A stretch of DNA of 64,000 bases from assembly GCF_025574485.1 (NCBI RefSeq), contig NZ_JAOBPO010000001.1, forward strand, positions 1,168,074-1,232,073, given 5' to 3'. A program made the translations under genes and the position numbers. Numbering within the stretch: position 1 is the stretch's first letter; each line of letters opens with the position of its first letter. Below the pieces are notes generated by a model. It made no database searches. It was not told the DNA's origin and saw nothing but the letters and a program-made list of their open reading frames with translations. The stretch is from Kordiimonas aquimaris (GTDB lineage Bacteria; Pseudomonadota; Alphaproteobacteria; Sphingomonadales; Kordiimonadaceae). Of this stretch, positions 26,384-35,870 are shown in pieces.

Positions 26384-27937
26384 ATGCCTATAGACACAAA
26401 ACAAAAGGTATTCGCTGCAGAATATGTGAGGATGTCTACTGAACATCAAAAATACTCTACTCAAAACCAGGCCGCTAAAATTAGGGAATACGCGGACAGG
26501 CATAATCTGGAAATCATACAATCGTATGAAGATAAAGGAAAAAACGGCCTGTCACTTGATGGCAGGCCAGCTTTGAAACAGCTTATATCTGATGCAAAAT
26601 CTGGAGCGGCGGTATTTAAATACGTTTTAGTTTATGATGTAAGTCGTTGGGGTAGGTTTCAAGATGCTGATGAGTCAGCTTACTATGAGTACCTTTGTAA
26701 GCAGGCAGGTTTAAAGATTGTCTATTGTGCAGAGCAATTTGAAAATGATGGCTCTCCAGTTTCGACAATTGTTAAAGGTGTCAAGCGCGCTATGGCTGGA
26801 GAGTATAGTCGCGAGCTTTCAGCTAAGGTTTTTGCCGGTCAATGTAGATTAATTGAGATGGGATTCCGTCAAGGTGGACCTGCGGGGTACGGTTTGCGGC
26901 GAATATTGATTGACCAGAATGGTAGTAAAAAGGGAATCTTGAAGTCTGGTGAACAGAAGAGTTTGCAGACAGACCGTGTTATTCTTGTCCCAGGACCGTC
27001 AGAAGAGGTTGACTGGGTTAATGCTATTTACCGTTGGTATGTGGATCAGGATTGCTCATTAGGTGAGATTGTTAGTCGTTTGACGACGCAAGGCGTCAGG
27101 GCAGAAGAAGGTAGAAAGTGGACACTACCAATTGTGCGCCAAATTCTCAGTAATGAAAAGTATATCGGCAACAACGTTTTTAATCGCCGATCTTTTAAGT
27201 TGAAACGACTTCATGTTGTTAACTCACCTGATATGTGGATCAGAAAAGATGGTGCGTTTGAAGCAATTGTTTCTAAAGACTTATTCTGTAGAGCTCAAAG
27301 TAAACTTAAGCAGCGCGGCAAACACTTTTCCAAAGAAGAAATGCTGGTTGGTCTTGCTCAACTACTGAAGCGCAAAGGGCGTTTGACCGCTCAGTTGATT
27401 AATGCTGATCCAGATGTGCCGTCAGCAATTACGTTTGCGAATAGATTTGGAGGTTTGTTCGGCGCGTACGAGAAAGTTGGATATACGGGAAGACTAGGGC
27501 ATGAACGTTGGCGAGTAAGAAAGCGACTACTCGACGTTGCGCTCAGTCTTATTGAGCGCATAGAACAGACCCTGATCGAATGTGGGGGCAGAGTGGAGAA
27601 GCACTCTGTCCCTTTTCTTTTATCATTGAATGATGAGCTGCGCATTTCGCTGATATTGATGGAAAGTGCATATAGTCCTTACGGGCTAACTTGGACTCCT
27701 CTAACCAAAATCTCTACGGCAGATATCACTATCCTTACACGAATGGATTCCATGAACCTGGAAATTATGGATTTCATAGCGCTGCCATTTGAAATTAACC
27801 GTCAAATTAGCACAACTATTACACCCGCGAATGAGCGATCTTATGCGTGTTGGCGTTATGCCGACTTGGGTTTTTTGCGCCCCCTTGCGGGACGAAAAAC
27901 GCTGCCACTAGGCGATCTGAAAGCAGGTGTTCAATGA
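26384..27937 (+). CDS. Serine recombinase (large, Recombinase domain)
   Basis: A 517-residue site-specific recombinase. The resolvase domain has AEYVRMSTEHQKYSTQNQAA with the nucleophile serine at about residue 17, then YVLVYDVSRWGRFQD and the E-helix VKRAMAGEYSRELS. The Recombinase domain has MGFRQGGPAGYGLRRI and ILSNEKYIGNNVFN. The C-terminal region is not the usual zinc-ribbon/coiled coil, and its function is unclear. AAGGA about 6 bases before the ATG sets the start. Its stop overlaps the RepB-like gene (ATGA). This recombinase/RepB-like pairing recurs in alphaproteobacteria, usually outside plasmids, and probably marks an integrated element. Confidence 0.92.
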   Translation: MPIDTKQKVFAAEYVRMSTEHQKYSTQNQAAKIREYADRHNLEIIQSYEDKGKNGLSLDGRPALKQLISDAKSGAAVFKYVLVYDVSRWGRFQDADESAYYEYLCKQAGLKIVYCAEQFENDGSPVSTIVKGVKRAMAGEYSRELSAKVFAGQCRLIEMGFRQGGPAGYGLRRILIDQNGSKKGILKSGEQKSLQTDRVILVPGPSEEVDWVNAIYRWYVDQDCSLGEIVSRLTTQGVRAEEGRKWTLPIVRQILSNEKYIGNNVFNRRSFKLKRLHVVNSPDMWIRKDGAFEAIVSKDLFCRAQSKLKQRGKHFSKEEMLVGLAQLLKRKGRLTAQLINADPDVPSAITFANRFGGLFGAYEKVGYTGRLGHERWRVRKRLLDVALSLIERIEQTLIECGGRVEKHSVPFLLSLNDELRISLILMESAYSPYGLTWTPLTKISTADITILTRMDSMNLEIMDFIALPFEINRQISTTITPANERSYACWRYADLGFLRPLAGRKTLPLGDLKAGVQ

Positions 27938-28914
27938 ACTATCCCAACAACAGGAGAAAAGATATGTTGGATGACATGCCTGAGGCGGCTGAGATGATCG
28001 CTGTGGACCAAATAGAGATATTAAACTCTAGAGACAGAAACCTGACAGTTTTTGAGGAGATCGTGGAGAACATCAAGACGATTGGATTGAAGAAGCCTAT
28101 TACTGTGTCAAAGGGGCGTGATAGTGACGCGACCTCACCATACATATTAGTATGCGGGGAGGGCCGACTAAACGCTTTCAGGGCTTTGGGGGAAGCTGAA
28201 ATTCCTGCACTTGTGATTGATGTGAATGAAGAGGATGCATTGATCATGAGCCTTGCCCTGAAACAGCTTGAGCGTGATGTGGCGCCTTGCTTGATATCAA
28301 AAGATGATGAGACTTATACATATAACCACCGTATCAACAGGCTCTCAACTGTGCAGGAGCACTATATGATCCGAAGGGCAATTGATCGCGGTGTGAGTAA
28401 AGAGCGACTTGCCAAAGCATTCGACGTTAACCTGAGCTCTATCAACCGATGTGTAAGCCTTTTGGAGGGGATATGTCCGAAAGCAGTTGAACTCCTGAAA
28501 GATCGACAGTTCACACCCGGGCTTTCCAGATTTTTGAGGAAGATGAAGGCGGCCCGGCAAGTTGAAGCGGTTGAGTTGATGATTGCAGGTAATAGTTTTA
28601 CGGAGGCGCACGCTAGTGCTCTCTTAAAAGCCACAAAGCCAGAGCAAAGGTCAGACTATATGGCTAAGAAGCCTAAAAAGGAACAAGTGCCGCTAGAGCG
28701 AATTGTTAAGTTAGAGAAGGAGATGGACAAGGTGCAAGCACAATATCAATCTGCAGAAGAAAGCTACGGTAGTGATTTACTCCAACTTACCGCGGCGCGA
28801 GGCTACATTAAGAAGTTATTGCATAACGAAACAGTCAAGCAGTTCTTGACGGATCATGAGGCAGAAATTCTGATTCAATTAAACAAAGTGGTGTCTAATG
28901 AGTTCACTATCTAG
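27934..28914 (+). CDS. RepB/ParB-like partition-family protein
   Basis: A 326-residue protein with an N-terminal ParB-type domain: VDQIEILNSRDRN, then ILVCGEGRLNAFRALGEAEI near residues 75-95. A helix-turn-helix follows (ERLAKAFDVNLSSINRCVSL). The C-terminal portion resembles RepB plasmid-partition C-terminal domains, with a coiled-coil stretch (ERIVKLEKEMDKVQAQYQSA). It is translationally coupled to the serine recombinase by ATGA. No ParA/RepA ATPase or replication gene is nearby, so it is probably not a plasmid partition system but a DNA-binding partner of the recombinase. Confidence 0.85.
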   Translation: MNYPNNRRKDMLDDMPEAAEMIAVDQIEILNSRDRNLTVFEEIVENIKTIGLKKPITVSKGRDSDATSPYILVCGEGRLNAFRALGEAEIPALVIDVNEEDALIMSLALKQLERDVAPCLISKDDETYTYNHRINRLSTVQEHYMIRRAIDRGVSKERLAKAFDVNLSSINRCVSLLEGICPKAVELLKDRQFTPGLSRFLRKMKAARQVEAVELMIAGNSFTEAHASALLKATKPEQRSDYMAKKPKKEQVPLERIVKLEKEMDKVQAQYQSAEESYGSDLLQLTAARGYIKKLLHNETVKQFLTDHEAEILIQLNKVVSNEFTI

Positions 28915-29000
28915 GTTCGTGCTTTAACGTCTGCCAAGCCAGCTTAACTAGATTTGACGACTCCGTCCACTTGGTCATTTTAGCAAAGCTTGAAATCTGT

Positions 29001-30014
29001 TTATTCTGCAGGCTTTATAGCTAGGCGTTGATCAGCGTATTTTGCTGAGCCTAATAGAACAGCTACTTCAGTTAGGAACAGAATATATGTTGCTGTATCG
29101 CTAATGAGCGACATTGATCCAAAAAGAGCAGCGTTACTTAGGTAGAAAAGCAGTGTGCGTTTGGGACCGGATATTGCCATCAACAAATGGTGTAAATGAT
29201 CACGCCCTGCATAGAATGGATTTTCTTTGCCAAGGCGTCGTTTAATTACAACTCTTAGGCAATCAAGCGTGGGAATGGCGAGCCATAGAAAGATCGTATC
29301 CGCATAGATAGTAATATTGGCACCCACGTTGTAGGTAAGAAGCGCAATAGACCCAACCAGAAGGCCCAGAGCGTAGGCCCCGCCGTCGCCTAAGAAAAAT
29401 TCGCCTTTTATGTTGTAAACAAACATTACGCCGAGTGCGAAAGTGAGGAATAGGCAGATCGCTTGACGGTGTGGATTAGTGGCTACTAGAGCCATGAGTA
29501 CCATCAAAACAAGGCTAATGCCTATTACGCCTCCATTGAATCCGTCCATCATATTGAAGGAAATTACAAGCGTCATAAGGCATAAAACGGTGAAGGCCGC
29601 GCCAGGCCATCGCCCGAGCTCTGTTGTGTAACCAAACGACCACATCAGATTATCAAGGCGAAGTTCGGGGACCCAAAAAACTAACAGAGACGAAATAGCC
29701 CCAATTAGTATTAACCGTACTTGCCAACTAAGCCGCAATCGGTCGTCAAACAGACCTAAAATTCCAACTAGGATTGTGCAAACTGAAATTCCAACCATGC
29801 GTGTGCTGGCTTGAAAAAAATAATGGTTGAGGAGAATAAAGATCGCGAGGGAGCTTACCATTAAGGCACCAACAAGAGGCGTCGATATAATGTGCTTCTT
29901 GTGAGCTTCCTTGGAAGGGTCATCCATAACACCTAACATTTCGCCCAAAAAACGGGCATTGAGCGCAATAACGAGCACCGACATAATACCAAGATAGGCA
30001 ATAATTAAACTCAT
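29001..30014 (-). CDS. WecA/TagO-type polyprenyl-phosphate sugar-1-phosphate transferase
   Basis: A 337-residue integral membrane enzyme of glycosyltransferase family 4 (WecA/MraY/TagO). It is expected to start glycan assembly by placing HexNAc-1-P on undecaprenyl phosphate. Diagnostic motifs are HKKHIISTPLVGALM near residue 40, GLFDDRLRLSW near 86, SFNMMDGFNGG near 153, EFFLGDGGAYALGLL near 208 and the histidine motif GRDHLHHLL near 270. About ten membrane segments are visible. It fits as the initiator for the polysaccharide encoded here. Strand and position suggest it belonged with wecB-wecC before the recombinase pair came between them. Confidence 0.9.
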   Translation of the reverse strand: MSLIIAYLGIMSVLVIALNARFLGEMLGVMDDPSKEAHKKHIISTPLVGALMVSSLAIFILLNHYFFQASTRMVGISVCTILVGILGLFDDRLRLSWQVRLILIGAISSLLVFWVPELRLDNLMWSFGYTTELGRWPGAAFTVLCLMTLVISFNMMDGFNGGVIGISLVLMVLMALVATNPHRQAICLFLTFALGVMFVYNIKGEFFLGDGGAYALGLLVGSIALLTYNVGANITIYADTIFLWLAIPTLDCLRVVIKRRLGKENPFYAGRDHLHHLLMAISGPKRTLLFYLSNAALFGSMSLISDTATYILFLTEVAVLLGSAKYADQRLAIKPAE

Positions 30015-30229
30015 TTACTTGTCTCCAAAGTTGCTGATCAACTTATTAATTTAGTTTGGTCTGCATAATTCTTATATGACAGTTTACGTGGTTTTCGCAA
30101 ACCTTCTGAAGAGCTACGGGCAGTGAGGAGAGTAGTTTCTTTTTTTTCGTCAGTTTATTTGTTTTGCAGTACTCGACCAATTGTACGCCTGAAGTGAGTG
30201 TGTATGCTTTTTAGCTCTTAATGAGGTGA

Positions 30230-31570
30230 TTAAAATGTACGAGTGGATATTGTTTCCTTCTTGCAATGGATAGCAATTGCCATACTTGCTGCAACAACGG
30301 CGACCCATGTATAAGATACGGCAGGCATTTGTAGGGAGAAGTCTACTAACGAATGCAAGCCTAGTTGCATTGTTACAGTTATGCCAAGCGCAATAAAGCT
30401 GCGGTACTGCGCCCCGTGCTTGAGGGCACTAAATAGTGTTATCAGCGGTAATCCGCATGCAATGACAAGGATAGTTGCGGCTGGGATGCCTGCGTTCATT
30501 GCAATCTCAAGGTAGTCACTGTGAGCCCGGTCGAAATAAATCGTAACGTCCGGTCCGCGGTATACCCGGAAAACTTCATCGAAGGTACCGAGACCGAAAC
30601 CTGTCAGTGGTTGATCCATGATTGCCTGCACCATATGAGGATATGCCGTGAAGCGTGCATCAAGCGTTGCACCTCCTTGCAGGCGTTGATCTAGTGCGTC
30701 GCCGCTAAGCGCAAACAAGCCGGCCGCGACAGCAATAACAGCAGAAACCATCATAATAGATTTTATGGTAGAGCCTCTATTGCTTCGATACCTGTTTGCG
30801 CTGAGGACTAGTAACAGAAACACGCTGATTGCTACCGACCCAAACCCAGCTCTTGAGTTGGTTAACAAAAGCGCACTAATTGTTAAAAAGATAGCGAGAG
30901 GCAGCCACCATGCCTTTGAAATCATCGTTTCAAGGGTATGACGGTATAGTTCGCGGCCGCTACGTCCTTCTGCAAGCTCGTCCTGTGCCCAGAAAAAAGC
31001 GTAAGCGATTAGGCATTGCAGGCCAATACCTACGTAGGCTGCGAAGTTGTTGCGATTAACAAATGTGCTTGTAAGGGAATTTTGGTTGGTCCACTTTTCA
31101 AACCATAGGAGTGTATCGTTGCCAGAGACATAAACAGTGAAACCATAAGCCGCTTAGAAACCAACAGTAACGCCTATAACCTTAACCAGGTTAACAGCTT
31201 TGTCCCTGCGAGAGCAAAACGCATAAACACCGAAAAAAAGGAGTAAATGCGTCAGAAAATAGAGCACGTTGTTGATCGTAAGTGCTGGGTTGACTGATAT
31301 GGTTTCGAACGCTGGCAGGCTAGAGACAATTATACTTTGATCGATGGGAACATAGGCCTGAATAAAACCCCAAATTACACACAAAAATACCAATGCCGCT
31401 GGTAATGTGATGGCTTTAGGCCATTGGATCTCGTGACCGCGTATCGATTTAATTAAAAAAGCGATCGTTATTACGCCGACGGTCAAAACCCATAACCATT
31501 GCCAAGAAGGGCGCACACTTGCAAGTGGCAAGGGTGATAATGCTAGCAATGAGTATATCAAGAATTTCAT
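30230..31570 (-). pseudogene. O-antigen ligase/polymerase (Wzy_C) interrupted by an in-frame stop
   Basis: A membrane protein of the O-antigen ligase/Wzy_C family, 446 codons from ATG at 31570 to the stop at 30230. It is interrupted by a single TAA at 31154-31156, where VIGVTVGF is followed by stop and then AAYGFTVYVSGN in the same frame. Beyond the stop the frame remains open and carries the family motif FVNRNNFAAYVGI, then LLTNSRAGFGSVAIS and FDRAHSDYLEIAMNAGIP. There are about ten hydrophobic segments in total. A single base change (such as TTA to TAA) would explain it. Two polypeptides could still be made, but function is doubtful. Confidence 0.85.
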
Positions 31571-32194
31571 AGTTACGGTTTAGCTTTGTAATACCAAGAT
31601 CAGGAAGACTGATCATTATCCATACTTAATAAGCACGCAAGTAATAATAAATCTAGGCGCTCTATCGTCACTTGGTGCGGTGATACATGACTATAGTTCC
31701 CAGTTCAGAGAAATAAATTCCCTGTTCTGATATTGTAATTCCTGAGGCTGAATAGGCGTATTTTAAGGGCTTGGCAGGGATTGAAGGTTTTATGCAGCTT
31801 TAAATACCTAAAATTTCCCAGTAGTTTCCCTGTTTAACAGCGAAATAGGCAGAGATTAGTTCTCGCCAGACTACCTCCACCGCCACTTACTTTTTGCGAG
31901 CTTTTCTCTCAAAAAGTATTCGAAATTAATTCATTATATATCAATGCGTTATAAGATTTTTGTCATGAGGAAATAGACATTGGCTCTGAGAGTGTCATGC
32001 CTATTTCATGCACTGCGGAGCGAGTTTTCTGTGTCGAAAAGATTAAAGACTATGATTGTGTAGATACTCTACAGAAGCTATCGAGCTTGCTGTTGTTACC
32101 AAGCTTTTAATGTTATAGTTTGAGAATTCAAGCCTAATCAGTGTAGCAATCTGGTTAATGGTAAATGAAGCTTATTTAAGTGGGGGTAGAAATC
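31571..32194. other. Intergenic region holding a dispersed repeat
   Basis: About 620 bases without a supportable gene. The central part (31814-31897) is a repeat whose relative lies at 56907-56990. Fragments resembling parts of it (TTCCCTGTT, CAGGGA) also occur at 31700-31800, so the repeat unit may be longer and degenerate. Confidence 0.45.
31814..31897 (+). repeat. Dispersed degenerate repeat, copy A
   Basis: Begins TTTCCCAGTAGTTTCCCTGT, contains GGCAGAGATTAGTT and ends CTCCACCGCCACTTA. It aligns along its whole length with copy B at 56907-56990 in the same orientation, with the core CTCCACCGCCA identical. Neither copy codes for protein. Possible explanations are an insertion-element remnant, a former integration site, or a small structured RNA. 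Confidence 0.6.
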
Positions 32195-33328
32195 TTACCT
32201 CAGAGATTTTGAACAGAAATCATTTGAGCACAACCACTCAATCATCACTTCATAATATCCGCTGGCGCGCGGCGTCTTCCAATAATCTTCCTTTTGCGTT
32301 TCAAGGTAACCGCCGGTTTTGCTCATTCTTAAAGCATGATCTGCGTTTTTAAATATCTTCACCGACAAATTTGAAGCGTCGTTCGAGCCTATTGTACTCT
32401 CATAAAGCTTTTTGGTTTTTCGCCAGTCGATGTTCCGGTCATTATCGCCGAAAATAGCAAGTACTGGGATGGATATAGATTTAAGAATTTGATCAAAGCT
32501 GGGAACAATAATTTCTAACCCGTTCTCGCTATCAAAGACATGTTCTTCAGACATGAATTTTTTTTGGTTTTTCAAATATAATTTTTGGTCAGCTTCATAC
32601 TCGCTAGAACCCGGTTTATGCTCGATATATTGCTGTCCGGTTAACATCTGTACAAACTCGTTCTTCGAAAACTTGCGGCTAACACTCAAGTATTGTTCAT
32701 AAGTTCCACCCGAATTGAAGACTAGATTTCCCTCAAGCCACCCGTTGTAAACTAAGTCTATTTCTGAAGTGGAATAGCCAGCTAACTCCAGGTTTGATCG
32801 AAGCAAATAACCCCAATTCTCAAAAGCATCTGTGCCGCTAATGGAAACCCAGAATTTGATGCTCGGGTCGCGACTTATTGCAAGTGGAGAAATCCAACCA
32901 GCACGACTGCCGCCCCATAACCCAATACGGTCGGATCCAGGTTCCTTTATTGCTTTCAGTGCGTTAATTGCGGCCAAAACCTCGTCAGCGCTGCTTTCAA
33001 TTGGTTGATTTATATCGAACTCACCCTCACTTTTACCACAGCCGGGTTTGTCCCATACTAGAACCGAAATTCCTTTGGCGGTAAATTTAGAGCGAATCTC
33101 GCGAAATGCATTTCCTTCAACCACATTTGTTCTACCATAACTATGAACAACTATAACTATGGATGTAGCTTCGCCGTTTTTAGGGCGGCTGATAATGCCA
33201 TTTAGATTGGAACCAGCGGACTTAAACGAAAATTCCTCTGTAGAATATTCTACAAAGGCCATAGCATTGAAAGAAATGGAGGAGCTCAGAACCAATAGAG
33301 TCCCAACGATGAAGGTCTTAATGCTCAT
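32195..33328 (-). CDS. Exported alpha/beta hydrolase
   Basis: A 377-residue secreted hydrolase. The N-terminal signal peptide is about residues 1-24 (KTFIVGTLLVLSSSISFNAM, cleavage near AMA). The hydrolase fold has IVIVVHSYGRTNVVEG as oxyanion region, IGLWGGSRAGWISPL with the nucleophile Ser in GGSRAG near residue 145, LAIFGDNDRNIDW with the acid near 295, and FKNADHALRMS with the catalytic His. The substrate is unknown; relatives are S9-like esterases or peptidases. GGAT precedes the ATG. It is transcribed in the same direction as the TonB receptor upstream but separated by about 345 bases, so probably independently. Confidence 0.88.
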   Translation of the reverse strand: MSIKTFIVGTLLVLSSSISFNAMAFVEYSTEEFSFKSAGSNLNGIISRPKNGEATSIVIVVHSYGRTNVVEGNAFREIRSKFTAKGISVLVWDKPGCGKSEGEFDINQPIESSADEVLAAINALKAIKEPGSDRIGLWGGSRAGWISPLAISRDPSIKFWVSISGTDAFENWGYLLRSNLELAGYSTSEIDLVYNGWLEGNLVFNSGGTYEQYLSVSRKFSKNEFVQMLTGQQYIEHKPGSSEYEADQKLYLKNQKKFMSEEHVFDSENGLEIIVPSFDQILKSISIPVLAIFGDNDRNIDWRKTKKLYESTIGSNDASNLSVKIFKNADHALRMSKTGGYLETQKEDYWKTPRASGYYEVMIEWLCSNDFCSKSLR

Positions 33329-33673
33329 AACTTTATATCCTTGTCGTCGTTCTTTTTTATTCTACCCAATATATACGAGCCGCCTTTCAATATTGATGCA
33401 ATAAAACTCAATATAAATGCTTGTTGCACTTGGTTTTGGTTGTCCAAGCGCATTAAGGGCTGTAGATTGATATGTCACTATGTACCTAATTGAAGTTTCA
33501 GGTCCGCAACAGTTAATGGACGGTCAATATTCAATGTTTATAGAGCATGTTAATCCATCAATGATGCATTATGGGTGTTCTGTCAAAAAGCACTACAGCG
33601 CATGTTTCATGGATTGTGTTTTAGCTGGATACTCATCTCATGAAATGAATTTTATCAAGGCGCCTGTAATTGC
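33329..33673. other. Intergenic region, nothing recognised
   Basis: About 345 bases between the hydrolase and the TonB-dependent receptor. A 65-codon plus-strand open frame (33480-33677) has no family-like sequence and no ribosome site. No terminator hairpin was noticed after the receptor gene. Confidence 0.4.
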
Positions 33674-35743
33674 CTAAAAATCATATCGTACAGAGAAACG
33701 AATTTGACGAGGTTCAACGGGGTGGAAGTGGATATCTTCTACAGGTGAGCTTTCTCCCTGCAGTTGAGACGCAAAAAAATAACTGATGTCATTATCTTTT
33801 GTATCAAGCAGGTTTAGTAGTTCAAACCCAAGAGTGAGGCCATGCCACTTATGATTCACACTACCGTTTAAAAGGGTCGTTGATGGTGCTTTTATCGTGC
33901 CATCCTCTGTAAGGGGGGCACCTCCGAAGTGACGGATGCGAGCACTGACTGTTAACGTGTCAAAACGCACAACAACCCCACCACCAAAAACGCGACTTAC
34001 CGCACCCGGTATTTCATCGTCTACACCATTGATGTCAAAGCGTACGTCTGTTAATGCCCCGCTCATATCCAGTGCAAGCCAGTCAACGGGCCGCCAGAAA
34101 ACACTTGCCTCTACGCCGTATCTATCGGAGCCATCGTTTGCTTCTGTTGTGCCGGCATCACCGACAAACACAAGTTCTGAATCCAGAGATAAAGAAAACA
34201 GAGAAACCGTTGCGACGAAATTATCATCGCTGTATCGGGCACCTACTTCTGCTCCTTTGGATTGAACAAGAATTGGTATTTGCGTTGCCTGTTCATTGCT
34301 GGCGGGGTCAATGCTGATTGTTGCACCGCGCACGTCGTTTGAATGAAAACCATGTCCGTAGTTTGCATACAACTCTAGTTCATCCGTAGCTCGCCAAGCG
34401 AGGCCCAAAGTTGGTGAAATAAGGGTATCATCGGCTTTGCCACTATTGGCTGGCAGACTTATCGCATCAACAGACCCATGATAATAGTCGCCTCGAAGCC
34501 CGAGTGATAATCGGATGTCTGGAGTGATGGAATACTCACCAGAAGCCCAAAGGCCAACACTGGACTGTTTAACCTGATCGCGGCGAAGCGTTGCCAGGCG
34601 CTGTCTCCCCTGCGTTCTAAACAGGCCGAGATCTGAGATATTATCATAACGCCCTTCGATCCCGTAAGCTAAAGTAGCGCGCTCACTGAGAAAGCGTTCC
34701 TGAGTAATTGCCCCGCCAAAATATGTACGTTCGTCCAGTTGTTCAAATTCATCCCCATTGACTGGGTCGTCCAGAAAATAGGTGAAATTTGAAAAAAGGG
34801 AAAAATCATAATTAACAATGTATGCAGATAAATTCGTGGTTGTGAAATCTGCAGCTTCATGCTGTGAGGTGATACTGGCACTGAAACGATTGGTTGAACC
34901 ACCCAAGTCATCATCTATGAAGCCAAACCGATCAATTAAGCCGCTATCTACTACGCGTTGTGGAATTTGGTCTGTGGCAATATAGCTGCTGCTATATGCA
35001 CCCAGATTTAGACTGGTTTCCCATTCTGTTGATCGATGCGTGATTTTGGCCAGACTGTTGATTTTTTCAAGGTCTTGTTCAAGGATCCACGGGCCATCTT
35101 GAAGAGCCCCTTCTACTGCTAATAAGATGTTTGTATCTGGCCCAAGTTCAAAGCTTCCAGCCATTACCGAGCGGTAATAGTCGAATTCACCGGCCGTGAA
35201 TTGAACAAATGGATTTTCTAGGGTTTCGTAGAACTTGTATCGCGCTGCACCAGCAGAAGAAAAGTCGCCGTTATTAACGGAATAGGGGCCTTTAGTATAA
35301 TCAACACGCTCCACAACTTCTGGGATAACAAAATTCAGGTCCAGATATCCTTGACCATGTCCGTGAGTTCGCAGGTTTACGGGCACGCCGTCTACATGGG
35401 CTGAAAAATCAGTGCCATGGTCAAGGTTGAAGCCTCTCAAAAAATACTGGTTTGCCTTACCTTCACCTGAGTGCTGCGTTGCAATTGCACCCGGGATTAC
35501 CTCAACCAGTTCACCAACCCGGGAGATTGGACGATCCTTAAAGTCATCGTACCCAACCGTTCCTTCGGACGCCGCCTTAGCAATGCCAAGTAAGTTTAAT
35601 TCTCGACCATAGACCACGATAGTTTCAATATCCGCGCCCGTTTCATTTTCGTATGCGGAATCATCTGCCAGGCATGATTGCGCGATAAATAAAGCCGAAG
35701 CATAGAGAGGCCAAACTACGACACCTATTTTATTGTTTTTCAC
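33674..35743 (-). CDS. TonB-dependent receptor
   Basis: A 689-residue outer-membrane receptor. The signal peptide is about residues 1-26 (ending QSCLADD). A TonB-box-like segment follows (ETIVVYGREL, 40-49), then the plug domain to about residue 180 (GELVEVIPGAIATQHSGEGK, FLRGFNLDHGTDFSAHVDGV). The 22-strand barrel ends in the typical IRFSVRYDF with terminal Phe. It should import a metal chelate, cofactor or other small ligand using TonB energy; the plug HGHGQG stretch is histidine-rich, so metal binding is conceivable. It is the last gene after the ECF sigma/cupin genes and may be their target. No FecR-type signalling extension is present. Confidence 0.93.
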   Translation of the reverse strand: MKNNKIGVVVWPLYASALFIAQSCLADDSAYENETGADIETIVVYGRELNLLGIAKAASEGTVGYDDFKDRPISRVGELVEVIPGAIATQHSGEGKANQYFLRGFNLDHGTDFSAHVDGVPVNLRTHGHGQGYLDLNFVIPEVVERVDYTKGPYSVNNGDFSSAGAARYKFYETLENPFVQFTAGEFDYYRSVMAGSFELGPDTNILLAVEGALQDGPWILEQDLEKINSLAKITHRSTEWETSLNLGAYSSSYIATDQIPQRVVDSGLIDRFGFIDDDLGGSTNRFSASITSQHEAADFTTTNLSAYIVNYDFSLFSNFTYFLDDPVNGDEFEQLDERTYFGGAITQERFLSERATLAYGIEGRYDNISDLGLFRTQGRQRLATLRRDQVKQSSVGLWASGEYSITPDIRLSLGLRGDYYHGSVDAISLPANSGKADDTLISPTLGLAWRATDELELYANYGHGFHSNDVRGATISIDPASNEQATQIPILVQSKGAEVGARYSDDNFVATVSLFSLSLDSELVFVGDAGTTEANDGSDRYGVEASVFWRPVDWLALDMSGALTDVRFDINGVDDEIPGAVSRVFGGGVVVRFDTLTVSARIRHFGGAPLTEDGTIKAPSTTLLNGSVNHKWHGLTLGFELLNLLDTKDNDISYFFASQLQGESSPVEDIHFHPVEPRQIRFSVRYDF

Positions 35744-35870
35744 GATACCCTCTTAATAAAAACACTTTAGGCTTCCTACGAGTTTTTCGTAATAATGTAG
35801 GCAGTTCCTGGCAATAAAGTTTGTTTATTACCGTCCCGCTTAAATGCCTAAAAATTTGTTTTTCATTACG

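Noticed and set aside
27934..28914. Plasmid partition/replication region
   Set aside because: The RepB-like protein has no ParA/RepA partner and no replication gene or iteron cluster nearby; the surroundings are a chromosomal-type polysaccharide locus.
33480..33677. 65-codon plus-strand ORF between hydrolase and TonB receptor
   Set aside because: No ribosome site, signal peptide or known motif; it runs into the end of the receptor gene on the opposite strand.
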